Below are positions 34,162 through 42,613 of a stretch of 64,000 bases of DNA, one piece after another. The DNA is taken from NCBI GenBank assembly GCA_963807355.1, contig CAWEBX010000036.1, positions 1-64,000 of the forward strand, read 5' to 3'. Under the pieces are notes generated by a model. That model was not told the DNA's origin. It was given only the letters and a program-made list of their open reading frames with translations, and did no database searches. Each line of letters opens with the position of its first letter. Positions within the stretch are counted from its first letter, which is position 1. Source of the stretch: Nitrobacter sp963807355. GTDB lineage: Bacteria; Pseudomonadota; Alphaproteobacteria; Rhizobiales; Xanthobacteraceae. The translations under genes were made by a program, and so were the position numbers.

Positions 34162-35085
34162 TCAGCCCTGTCCGGCCGCCGCAGCAACCTCGGCCGCAAA
34201 ATCGGAATCGGCCTTCTCGATTCCCTCACCAAGAGCATAGCGCACAAAGCCCGTAATCTTCACGGGCGCCCCAACCCTGCCCTCGGCTTCCTTGAGCGCC
34301 TGGCCAACACTCTTCTTGTCGTCGAAGATAAACGGCTGTTCCAGCAGCGTCTGTTCCTTGAAAAAGGTCTTCAGGCCGGACTCGGTGATCTTCTCGATCA
34401 TCGCTTCCGGCTTGCCTTGTTGCCGAAACTTGTCAGCGAGGACGTCCTTCTCGCGCTTGACGACATCCGGGTCAACTCCCGAGGGATCGATGGCCAGCGG
34501 ATTCGTGGACGCGACATGCATCGCAATCTGGCGGCCAAGCGCTGCGAGCTCGTCGGCATTGCCGGCGGACTCAAGCGCGACGATCACCCCCAATTTGCCT
34601 GCACCGTCGATCACGGCATTGTGGACATAGCTCGCGACGACCCCCTTGGCGACCTCCAGCGAATCCGCGCGACGCAACGTCATGTTCTCGCCGATGGTAG
34701 CGATGGCATCCGAGATCGCCGTCTCCACGGTGGCGCTACCAACCTTGGCGGCCTTGATCACCTCGACATTGGCACCGACGCTAAGGGCGACCTGCGCCAC
34801 CATTTTGACCAATCCTTGAAACTGCTCATTGCGCGCAACGAAGTCGGTTTCCGAATTGACTTCAACGACGACACCCTTGTTGCCGCTGGTGACGACGCCG
34901 ATCAGGCCCTCGGCTGCCACACGCCCCGCCTTTTTGGCAGCCTTGGAAAGTCCCTTCTTGCGCAGCCAGTCAATCGCAGCCTGCATGTCACCGTTGTTTT
35001 CGGTCAACGCCTGCTTGCAATCCATCATGCCGACGCCAGTGGTTTCGCGCAGCTCCTTGACCATCGCCGCGGTGATTGTCGCCAT
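34162..35085 (-). CDS. tsf: elongation factor Ts, 307 aa
   Basis: Nucleotide exchange factor for EF-Tu. ATG at 35085 gives MATITAAMVKELRETTGVGM, then MDCKQALTENNGDMQAAIDW (the TDVGM/D-C-K signature) and NSETDFVARNEQFQGLV. The coiled-coil and C-terminal dimerisation regions are complete. The frame continues upstream to 35142 without a family match, so the internal start is preferred. Confidence 0.97.
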   Translation of the reverse strand: MATITAAMVKELRETTGVGMMDCKQALTENNGDMQAAIDWLRKKGLSKAAKKAGRVAAEGLIGVVTSGNKGVVVEVNSETDFVARNEQFQGLVKMVAQVALSVGANVEVIKAAKVGSATVETAISDAIATIGENMTLRRADSLEVAKGVVASYVHNAVIDGAGKLGVIVALESAGNADELAALGRQIAMHVASTNPLAIDPSGVDPDVVKREKDVLADKFRQQGKPEAMIEKITESGLKTFFKEQTLLEQPFIFDDKKSVGQALKEAEGRVGAPVKITGFVRYALGEGIEKADSDFAAEVAAAAGQG

Positions 35086-35211
35086 TGCTGTAATGTCCTT
35101 TGCCTGTCGGGAGATTGCGGTACGGCTTACTGCCCCCGCCACCTCTATTCAGGGATCAAGTCAGAAAATCAGGTGTGAAGCGGCCGGCCGCAACACCGCC
35201 CGCGCGTCACG

Positions 35212-36210
35212 TTATTCGGCCTCGGCGGTCATTGCCTTAGCCTGGGCAACCCAGCCGTCGGCCCGGCTTGGAAGGCCAACTTCTTCGCCAATCCTGTGCG
35301 CGGTATCGTGATCGAGCTCGGCAAGCTGCCAATAGTGAAAGATGCCGAGATCGTTGAATTTTTTCTCTATCGCCCCTGAGACGCCCGTGAGCTTCTTGAG
35401 ATCGTCGGCGACGCCTCGCGGCCCGGCGAGCCCCTGGAAGCCGGCAGGCTGCGCGGCATCCGGAAGCTGTTCCTGCACCGGCGCAACCGAGGCGCCGACG
35501 TCGATGCCGGAATCACCCTGAGCCCGCGAAATGCCGTCGATTGCCGCACGGGCAATGAGGTCGCAATACAGGCTGATGGCGCGGCCCGCATCGTCGTTGC
35601 CGGGCACGATATACGTGATGCCTTTCGGATCGCAGTTGGTGTCCACGATCGCCGCGACCGGAATGTTCAGCCGCTGGGCTTCCTGGATCGCGATGTCTTC
35701 CTTGTTGGTATCGATCACGAAGATCAAATCGGGGAGACCGCCCATGTCCTTGATACCGCCGAGCGAACGATCGAGCTTGTCGCGCTCGCGCTGTAGCGTC
35801 AGCCGTTCCTTCTTGGTGTAGGCATTGGCATCGCCGGAATTGAGCACCTCGTCGAGATGGCGCAACCGCTTGATCGAACCGGAAATCGTTTTCCAGTTGG
35901 TCAGCGTGCCGCCCAGCCATCGCGAGTTGACGAAATACTGCGCCGAGCGCTTCGCCGACTCGGCGACGCCGTCCTGCGCCTGCCTCTTGGTGCCGACGAA
36001 CAGGATGCGGCCGCCCTTGGCGACGGTATCGCTGACGGCCTGCAACGCGCGGTGCAGCATGGGCACGGTCTGCGCGAGGTCGATGATATGGATGTTGTTA
36101 CGCGCACCGAAAATGTACTCCGCCATCTTCGGATTCCAGCGGTGCGATTGGTGGCCGAAATGAACGCCAGCCTCAAGCAGCTGACGCATGGTGAATTCAG
36201 GTAGCGCCAT
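35212..36210 (-). CDS. rpsB: ribosomal protein S2 with C-terminal extension, 332 aa
   Basis: Small-subunit protein needed to recruit S1. ATG at 36210 follows GGAGAATTTTAACC and starts MALPEFTMRQLLEAGVHFGH, then RWNPKMAEYIFGARNNIHII. After about residue 240 there is a proline/alanine linker (GASVAPVQEQLPDAAQPAGF) and a helix-hairpin-helix-like tail (LKKLTGVSGAIEKKFNDLGI), an extension seen in alphaproteobacterial S2. It is the first gene of the translation operon and is preceded by a structured leader. Confidence 0.97.
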   Translation of the reverse strand: MALPEFTMRQLLEAGVHFGHQSHRWNPKMAEYIFGARNNIHIIDLAQTVPMLHRALQAVSDTVAKGGRILFVGTKRQAQDGVAESAKRSAQYFVNSRWLGGTLTNWKTISGSIKRLRHLDEVLNSGDANAYTKKERLTLQRERDKLDRSLGGIKDMGGLPDLIFVIDTNKEDIAIQEAQRLNIPVAAIVDTNCDPKGITYIVPGNDDAGRAISLYCDLIARAAIDGISRAQGDSGIDVGASVAPVQEQLPDAAQPAGFQGLAGPRGVADDLKKLTGVSGAIEKKFNDLGIFHYWQLAELDHDTAHRIGEEVGLPSRADGWVAQAKAMTAEAE

Positions 36211-36235
36211 GGTTAAAATTCTCCGGTTGGTTCCT

Positions 36236-36320
36236 CCGGAAACGTGTGAGCAGACCGAACCGTCAAACCAAAAGGAATGCGGTCCGGCAGCCACCGGACG
36301 GCCTTTTAGGCCATGTTTCC
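36236..36320 (-). promoter_or_regulatory. structured 5' leader of rpsB
   Basis: On the minus strand, CGGAAAC (from 36320) can pair with GTTTCCG (to 36237), enclosing GGCCT-AAA-AGGCC and GTCCGGTGGCTGCCGGAC hairpins. The 3' arm abuts GGAGG, 20-odd bases before the rpsB start. This is the design expected of an autoregulatory ribosomal-protein leader. The pairing is seen, but the function is inferred. Confidence 0.45.
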
Positions 36321-36401
36321 GTGTGAGATGCGGCCTGTATAGCGAGGGTACCCGCTATACGCAAGGCAATCCGACCCCGCCGGCTGCGCTGCCCGGGCCG
36401 G

Positions 36402-39400
36402 TCAGACAGCCTGAACGTCCACGACCCCCGACACCGCCTTGATCGCGCCGGCGATCTGAGGCGAAACCCGAAAGCGGCCCGGAAGCTTTATCTCCACCTC
36501 CGTTTCAAGGTCCAGCAACATCACCAGCGAGACATCGCCGTCGCCGGCTTGCCTTGACGCTGGAACTCCGGCGGCCCCGGCCGGGTCACCGGTTTCGTTT
36601 GCCAAGAGACGCCTTTCGATCAACTCGAGCGGTTTGGAATCGCGCAGGAAAATCCGCAGACCCTTCTGTGTCTTGGCCGCGGCATCGTCGAGCGGCTCGG
36701 CACGGGACACCCGCGCCCGCACATCCTCTCCCTGCAACTCCGCGTCGAGTTGCAACAGCACTGCTGCTCCTGGCTCTAGTACGTCCCGAAATAGCGCCAG
36801 ACCTTCTGAAAACAGCACCGCCTCGAAATGGCCGGTCGGATCGGACAGGCCGATGATGCCCATCTTATTACCGGTCTTGGTTCGCCGCTCCGTCCGCGAA
36901 AGCACCGTCGCGGCTACCTTGCCGGCGGTCGCACCAGCCTTCACCGCGCGGGAAAATTCGATCCAGGACTGGACGCGCAGCCGCTTTAGCGCTGTCGCAT
37001 AGTCATCGAGCGGATGTCCCGAGAGGAAAAATCCAACCGCCTCATATTCGCGCCTCAGCCGATCAGCAGGCAGCCAAGCCTCCGCCCGAGGCAGCATGAT
37101 GTCGGGCGCGTCCGCCATGCCGCCGAACATGTCATTCTGGCCGAGCATCGTTGCCTCGTTACTGCGCTGGCACGCGGCAAGGATCGCCTCGGCGCCGGCG
37201 AACACGCGGGCGCGGTTGGGCTCGAGCGCATCGAACGCTCCGGCGGCTGCGAGGCTTTCGATCACGCGCTTGTTGATGGCGCGTGGCGGCACCCTTGCGG
37301 CGAAGTCGGGCAGCGAGGTGAAAAAGCCGCTCTTGCGGGCTTCGACGATCAGCTCGACCGCGTGCGCGCCAACCCCTTTCAGCGCGGCCAGCGCATAACA
37401 GATGACGCCTTCGTTCACCTCGAAGGTCGCGCCAGAACGGTTGATCGACGGCGCTTCAACCTTGATGCCCAGGCGGTGGGCTTCCGCGCGAAATTCCGAA
37501 AGCTTGTCGGTGTTGCTCATATCGAGCGTCATTGACGCCGCCAGAAACTCGACGGGGAAATGCGCTTTCATATACGCCGTCTGATAGGAGACGAGCGCAT
37601 AGGCCGCCGCATGGCTTTTGTTAAAGCCGTAATCAGCGAATTTCGCCAGCAGCTCAAAGATCGTTTCCGCTTGGCCTTTGGGAACGCCGCTTTTTACGGA
37701 GCCGGCAACGAAGATCGCGCGTTGCTTTTCCATTTCCGCGCGGATTTTCTTGCCCATCGCCCGCCGCAACAGGTCGGCGTCTCCGAGCGAGTAGCCGGCC
37801 ATAACTTGGGCGATCTGCATCACCTGTTCCTGATAGATGATGACGCCGAAGGTTTCCTTCAGGATCGGCTCAAGCATTGGATGAAGAAATTCCGCCTCTT
37901 CCTCGCCATGCTTGCGCGCGCAATAGGTCGGAATATTTGCCATCGGCCCCGGCCGATACAGCGCGACCAGCGCGATGATGTCCTCGAAACGGTCCGGGCG
38001 CATGTCCACCAGCGCTCGCCGCATACCCTGGCTTTCAACCTGAAACACGCCGACCACGTCGCCTTGCGCCAGCATCTGGTAGCTGGGTGCATCATCGAGC
38101 GGCAGTGTAGCGAGATCGACGTGGATATTGCGCTGCTTTAGCAACTTCACCGCAACGTCAAGAACGGTCAGCGTCTTCAGGCCGAGAAAGTCGAACTTCA
38201 CGAGGCCTGCCGGCTCCACCCACTTCATATTGAACTGAGTCACCGGCATGTCAGACTTTGGATCGCGATACAGCGGCACGAGTTCGCTCAAGGGGCGATC
38301 GCCGATCACGATGCCCGCCGCATGGGTCGAGGCGTGACGTGTCAGCCCCTCGAGGCGCTGGGCGATATCGAACGCGCGCGCCACCACAGGATCCTCATCG
38401 CGAAACGCTTGAAGCTTCGGCTCCCCTTCGATCGCCTGCTTCAACGAGACCGGCGCTGCGGGATTTTGCGGCACCAGCTTGGTCAGCTTATCCACCTGAC
38501 CGTAAGGCATCTGCAGGACGCGGCCGACGTCGCGCAGCACGCCGCGCGCCTGTAGCGTGCCAAAGGTGATAATTTGCGCGACCTGATCGCGACCGTAGCG
38601 CTTCTGCACGTAATCGATGACTTCTCCGCGCCGTTCCTGGCAGAAATCGATATCGAAGTCCGGCATCGATACGCGTTCGGGATTGAGGAAACGCTCGAAG
38701 AGCAGGCCGAACCGGATCGGATCGAGATCAGTGATAGTGAGCGCATAGGCTACCAATGAGCCGGCGCCGGAACCGCGCCCGGGCCCGACCGGAATTCCCT
38801 CGGACTTGGCGTACTTGATGAAGTCCGCAACGATCAGGAAGTAGCCCGCATAATTCATGCGAGTGATGACGTCGAGTTCAAAACCAAGGCGCGCGTCGTA
38901 GTCGTTCTCCGTCATTCCAGTCGAGACGCCGTGCACCGCCAGCCGCTTCGCAAGCCCCTCTTCAGCCTGCCGCCGCAATTCAGCGGCTTCATCGTTTTTC
39001 CTATCCGCCGCGGCGGCGTCGGAGGCCACCGTAAAGTGCGGAAGGATCGGCTTGCGTGTCATGGGCCGGAACGCACAACGTTCTGCGATTTCAACCGTGG
39101 ACGACAACGCTTCGGGGATGTCGGCAAACAGGACAGCCATTTCCGCGCGGGTTTTGAAGCGATGTTCGGGAGTCAATTGATCACGTTCGGTCTCCGCAAC
39201 CAGGCGGCCGCCGGCGATACACAGCAAGGCGTCATGGGCTTCATAATCATCGGAGGTGGCAAAATACGGCTCGTTGGTTGCAACCAGCGGAAGACCCTTC
39301 GCATAAGCGAGATCGATCAGCGCACCTTCGACTCGCCGTTCCTTGTCCAGGCCATGACGCTGCAACTCCACGTAGAGCCGGTCGCCGAAAATCCTGGCGA

Positions 39401-39923
39401 GTTGATCGCAGCGGGCAATCGCAAGCGCTGAATGATCGGCGTTGAACGCCAACGCCACAGGGCCCTCCGGCCCGCCGGTCAAGGCGATCAAACCTTCGTT
39501 CTCATCCCGAAGCCACTCCCAACTGATGTGCGGGCTGTAATGCACCGGCGTTTCGAGGAACGCTCGAGAGTTCAGTCTCATCAAGTTACGATAACCGGCC
39601 TCGCGCGTTGCTAGCAGGACGATTCGGGCGAATGGAAGCGCATTCCGGGCATTGGCGTCCTGATCTCCGAAATCCACTGCCAGTTCACAGCCGACGATCG
39701 GCTGAATGCCCTGGCCCGCGACCTTGTCGGAGAATTCCAGCGCACCGAACATATTGTCGGTATCAGTGAGCGCCAATGCCGGTTGGTGATCCGCCCTGGC
39801 GAGCTCCGCCAGCTTCTGGATCTTGATCGAGCCCTTCAACAACGAATAGGCCGAATGGACATGCAGGTGAATGAAACCTGCGTTAGCTGCGACGGTTTTT
39901 TGGATCATGGCTTGAGCAATCAT
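36402..39923 (-). CDS. dnaE: DNA polymerase III alpha subunit, about 1173 aa
   Basis: Replicative polymerase. It has an N-terminal PHP domain (GFIHLHVHSAYSLLKGS, residues 16-32), polymerase palm with the catalytic motif SMPDFDIDFCQERRGEVIDY near residue 418 and GPGRGSGAGSLVAYALTITD before it, the helix-hairpin-helix region, and a C-terminal OB fold ending VSGVVDVQAV. The size and the OB domain fit DnaE1 rather than the SOS-type DnaE2. Several starts are possible between 39977 and 39908, and 39923 is a compromise. Confidence 0.95.
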   Translation of the reverse strand: MIAQAMIQKTVAANAGFIHLHVHSAYSLLKGSIKIQKLAELARADHQPALALTDTDNMFGALEFSDKVAGQGIQPIVGCELAVDFGDQDANARNALPFARIVLLATREAGYRNLMRLNSRAFLETPVHYSPHISWEWLRDENEGLIALTGGPEGPVALAFNADHSALAIARCDQLARIFGDRLYVELQRHGLDKERRVEGALIDLAYAKGLPLVATNEPYFATSDDYEAHDALLCIAGGRLVAETERDQLTPEHRFKTRAEMAVLFADIPEALSSTVEIAERCAFRPMTRKPILPHFTVASDAAAADRKNDEAAELRRQAEEGLAKRLAVHGVSTGMTENDYDARLGFELDVITRMNYAGYFLIVADFIKYAKSEGIPVGPGRGSGAGSLVAYALTITDLDPIRFGLLFERFLNPERVSMPDFDIDFCQERRGEVIDYVQKRYGRDQVAQIITFGTLQARGVLRDVGRVLQMPYGQVDKLTKLVPQNPAAPVSLKQAIEGEPKLQAFRDEDPVVARAFDIAQRLEGLTRHASTHAAGIVIGDRPLSELVPLYRDPKSDMPVTQFNMKWVEPAGLVKFDFLGLKTLTVLDVAVKLLKQRNIHVDLATLPLDDAPSYQMLAQGDVVGVFQVESQGMRRALVDMRPDRFEDIIALVALYRPGPMANIPTYCARKHGEEEAEFLHPMLEPILKETFGVIIYQEQVMQIAQVMAGYSLGDADLLRRAMGKKIRAEMEKQRAIFVAGSVKSGVPKGQAETIFELLAKFADYGFNKSHAAAYALVSYQTAYMKAHFPVEFLAASMTLDMSNTDKLSEFRAEAHRLGIKVEAPSINRSGATFEVNEGVICYALAALKGVGAHAVELIVEARKSGFFTSLPDFAARVPPRAINKRVIESLAAAGAFDALEPNRARVFAGAEAILAACQRSNEATMLGQNDMFGGMADAPDIMLPRAEAWLPADRLRREYEAVGFFLSGHPLDDYATALKRLRVQSWIEFSRAVKAGATAGKVAATVLSRTERRTKTGNKMGIIGLSDPTGHFEAVLFSEGLALFRDVLEPGAAVLLQLDAELQGEDVRARVSRAEPLDDAAAKTQKGLRIFLRDSKPLELIERRLLANETGDPAGAAGVPASRQAGDGDVSLVMLLDLETEVEIKLPGRFRVSPQIAGAIKAVSGVVDVQAV

Positions 39924-40047
39924 CGGGGCGAATCGGCACAGGTCGACCCGCGGCGAATGAATGGTGAGGGCTTGCACCTGGTGAGTCCATTCGAAACCCC
40001 CACACCCACGCGGCTGTTCTCACTTTCGCCAGTCCGCCGGACCTCGT

Positions 40048-40149
40048 TCACGAAAGTTGAGGAATAAGCTGCGCCCAGACGGCAACCATTCCAACGAACA
40101 GCACGATCGACGCCAGCGCCGACGCCTCCTCCACAAACATTCTCAACAT
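40048..40149 (-). CDS. SOS-controlled single-pass membrane microprotein, 33 aa
   Basis: ATG at 40149 reads MLRMFVEEASALASIVLF then VGMVAVWAQLIPQLS to TGA at 40048. After a charged opening, residues 9-28 form one hydrophobic helix. Two LexA-type boxes lie 22-54 bp upstream of the start. It is too short for routine annotation. By analogy (not visible homology) it resembles Caulobacter SidA, a LexA-regulated membrane peptide of similar size that inhibits division. It is followed by dnaE on the same strand, about 125 bp on. Confidence 0.65.
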   Translation of the reverse strand: MLRMFVEEASALASIVLFVGMVAVWAQLIPQLS

Positions 40150-40170
40150 GGTTAGGCCCTCCTCTGACCA

Positions 40171-40203
40171 GAACATAATAAGAACTTTGTTCTCTTTATG
40201 TTC
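40171..40203. promoter_or_regulatory. tandem LexA (SOS) boxes
   Basis: GAAC-N7-GAAC at 40171-40185 and GTTC-N7-GTTC at 40189-40203 are two copies, in opposite orientation, of the direct-repeat LexA box established for alphaproteobacteria. They lie immediately upstream of the 33-residue membrane peptide. Confidence 0.8.
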
Positions 40204-40272
40204 TAAAAGTCAAGTAAGGACGACCTTGGAACAAATCCCTTGGTTAATAGCGCGTGGTTTTGCCGACCACGA

Positions 40273-40485
40273 TCACTTGCGTGGCCGCTTGGTCAATTTG
40301 TACGACCACCACGCCGTTGCGTGGTTCCAGCTTTTGATGGGTAGGCTACAGACGTCACAATCCGCATGCCCCGTGTCCTTAAACGGACTAGTGTAGACCG
40401 TCACTGCGTAGACGGCGCCGCAACCAGAACAGGTATATTCACCGCCGTCGCGACTTCGCACGCCAGGTTTGAGTTTTTGAGCCAT
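40273..40485 (-). CDS. small zinc-ribbon protein, 70 aa
   Basis: ATG at 40485 reads MAQKLKPGVRSRDGGEYTCS then GCGAVYAVTVYTSPFKDTGH. Two CxxC knuckles (CSGC near residues 19-22 and CDVC near 43-46) can hold a zinc ion, with aromatic and basic residues at the end (SWNHATAWWSYKLTKRPRK). This is a DNA- or protein-binding ribbon of unknown partner. It is a monocistronic-looking gene upstream of the SOS peptide on the same strand. Confidence 0.65.
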   Translation of the reverse strand: MAQKLKPGVRSRDGGEYTCSGCGAVYAVTVYTSPFKDTGHADCDVCSLPIKSWNHATAWWSYKLTKRPRK

Positions 40486-40664
40486 AAGGGGCCGATAGCG
40501 CTCCTTGGTCCACTCCGCAAGTCGTTTCGTTCGCCGCGAAGAGACAAACTACCAAAGGTTCAGGCACGGCTTAGTTGAGAAGAAATGACCTGCCGTATCT
40601 CGCGTGGTTACCGCCGAACGGGAAAAACCGGGTCAGGATTCCTAAGCCTTTCGTGAGATAAGCC

Positions 40665-41414
40665 TTAATCCGGGCGCAACGCATCCGCCATTTCCTGAAT
40701 GATCGCTTGCGCGGCGGCTTTTGGATTATCCGCGGCGTAGATCGGCCTGCCCAACACCAGATAATCCGCCCCCGCACGCATGGCTTCAAACGGTGTGGCC
40801 ACCCGCTTCTGATCATGCTTGGCGCCGCCGCTCGGGCGGATACCAGGCGACACGATCATCAGCTTGTTGCTGGTCTGCTTGCGAAGCTCGGCGACTTCCA
40901 AGGCCGACGCGATGACGCCATCGACTCCAACCTCAAGCGCCCTCTTCGCGCGTGCAACGACCAGGTCTTCGACGCTGCACTCGAATCCCATTTCCTTGAT
41001 ATCCTCGGCATCCATGCTTGTGAGCACAGTGACGCCGAGAACCTTCATGTCGGAGTTGCCGCGACCAGCGACGGCAGCTTTCATGATGCTCGCAACACCA
41101 TGCACGGTCAGGAAGGTGATCTTCAACTCGGCTGCCTGGGCGACCGCGCGTTGAACGGTCTCTGCGATGTCGTAATACTTGTAATCTAGGAAAACCCGCT
41201 TGCCCTCCGCAATGAGTTCCCTGGCAAATTCGTTTCCGCCGACGAGTTGCAGCCCTAAACCGACCTTGTAAAAGGAGACTTCGTCGTCCAGCTCCCGAAC
41301 GAGCTTCCTTGCATCCTCGATATTCCAGTAATCGAGAGCGACAATCAGCTTCTCGCGGGCGAGGTCGAGATAGTGTGAGCCGGTCATGCCGCAGGCCACC
41401 TCAATGCTTGTCAC
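40665..41414 (-). CDS. pyrF: orotidine 5'-phosphate decarboxylase, about 240-249 aa
   Basis: Last step of UMP synthesis. Signature lysine/aspartates are in VFLDYKYYDIAETVQRAVAQ (DxKxxDI). LIVALDYWNIEDARKLVREL is near the N-terminus, and LMIVSPGIRPSGGAKHDQKR and ADYLVLGRPIYAADNPKAAA bind phosphate. The start may be 41414 or MTGSHYLDLAREKL at 41387, the latter fitting the family better. It is divergent from the DUF3551 gene. Confidence 0.94.
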   Translation of the reverse strand: MTSIEVACGMTGSHYLDLAREKLIVALDYWNIEDARKLVRELDDEVSFYKVGLGLQLVGGNEFARELIAEGKRVFLDYKYYDIAETVQRAVAQAAELKITFLTVHGVASIMKAAVAGRGNSDMKVLGVTVLTSMDAEDIKEMGFECSVEDLVVARAKRALEVGVDGVIASALEVAELRKQTSNKLMIVSPGIRPSGGAKHDQKRVATPFEAMRAGADYLVLGRPIYAADNPKAAAQAIIQEMADALRPD

Positions 41415-41618
41415 AGGACCTCGAAAGTTCGAGGATTGGTTAGCCTGACACCGAACTTTTGAAGTTTTGCGTTTAGCGAGATGGAACTACTTCAGGCGAG
41501 GATATATATCAATATGCGGGGCAGTCACACGCCCACCTGCAAGCTTTGCGACTTGATAACTTGATACGCGGCCAAAAAGCGAAAGTGCTTATCAGTTCAT
41601 TCATTCAGGACTCATTTG

Positions 41619-41870
41619 ATGCGCGGAACCTTCATCGCTCTGGCTCTGATTTTCTCGTGCGCCACGGCTCACGCCCAGGCCTGGGACCACCGCTATCCGG
41701 TCTGCCAGATGCTCTATTCACCGGTCACGATGAGTGACTGCCGCTTTGAAACAATGGAGCAATGTAGGGCGTCAACAAGGGGCTTGTACGCCCAATGCAT
41801 GGAGAACCCCTATTTCGCCGGCACGCCGGATGATCGGAGGCGGCCACGACGACGACACCACTACCAATGA
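41619..41870 (+). CDS. secreted DUF3551-like protein, 83 aa
   Basis: ATG at 41619 gives a signal peptide (MRGTFIALALIFSCATAHAQ) and a short mature part with Cys residues in YPVCQMLYSPVTMSDCRFET, MEQCRASTRGLYAQCMENP. The pattern Y-P-x-C, C-R-F-x-T, Q-C, C-x-x-N-P is that of DUF3551, a family of small periplasmic proteins abundant in Bradyrhizobium-type genomes, function unknown. The tail is arginine-rich (DRRRPRRRHH). Confidence 0.75.
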   Translation: MRGTFIALALIFSCATAHAQAWDHRYPVCQMLYSPVTMSDCRFETMEQCRASTRGLYAQCMENPYFAGTPDDRRRPRRRHHYQ

Positions 41871-41907
41871 TTGAGACGAAAGTCGGCGCCGTCGGGCCAA
41901 ATCCCCC

Positions 41908-42606
41908 TCAGTCCAGTTCGACGACGTGACCGTTCTCAAGCGATACTCGCCGGTCCATCCGATCTGCGAGTTTCAAGTTGTGCGTCGCGATCAGCATTGC
42001 CACCTGAGTCGCTTTCACAAGCTGCATCAGTGCATTGAACACATGATCTGCTGTTTGGGGATCGAGGTTGCCGGTCGGTTCATCCGCAAACAGCACCCGC
42101 GGCGCGTTGGCAACGGCTCGTGCGATCGCAACCCGCTGCTGTTCTCCGCCGGATAACTCTGCCGGACGATGGGTGACGCGGTCCTCGAGCCCGAGATAGG
42201 CGAGAATTTCGTGTGCGCGCTTGACCGTCTCTGCGCGTTTGAGACCGCGGATCATCTGCGGCAGCATAACGTTTTCGAGCGCGGTGAACTCCGGAAGAAG
42301 ACGGTGCGACTGATAGACGAACCCGATATCGGTGCGCCTTATCTGCGTACGCTCCACATCCGAGAGGCCGGACGTCGCAGTTCCCCCGATATAGACCTCC
42401 CCTGCATCAGGACTTTCGAGCAGCCCGGCAATATGCAGCAGGGTTGACTTGCCCGATCCCGACGGGGCCACCAGCGCAACGGACTGGCCCGCCCACAAGG
42501 CAAGCTTCGTGCTGTCCAGAATGGTCAGTCTCGTTTCACCCTGCGTATATTGACGCCTGATATCGTGAAGATAAACAACCGGTACTTCCTTCGTCTCTTG
42601 CTCCAT
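41908..42606 (-). CDS. lolD: lipoprotein-export ATPase LolD, 232 aa
   Basis: ATP-binding subunit of the LolCDE complex that releases lipoproteins from the inner membrane. It has Walker A APSGSGKSTLLHIAGLLESP, signature LSGGEQQRVAIARAVANAPR, Walker B VLFADEPTGNLD and switch His in ATHNLKLAD. ATG at 42606 (MEQETKEVPVVYLHDIRRQY) lies 8 bp after the lolC stop. The frame's earlier codon at 42633 falls inside lolC. Confidence 0.94.
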   Translation of the reverse strand: MEQETKEVPVVYLHDIRRQYTQGETRLTILDSTKLALWAGQSVALVAPSGSGKSTLLHIAGLLESPDAGEVYIGGTATSGLSDVERTQIRRTDIGFVYQSHRLLPEFTALENVMLPQMIRGLKRAETVKRAHEILAYLGLEDRVTHRPAELSGGEQQRVAIARAVANAPRVLFADEPTGNLDPQTADHVFNALMQLVKATQVAMLIATHNLKLADRMDRRVSLENGHVVELD

Positions 42607-42613
42607 GTCGGGC

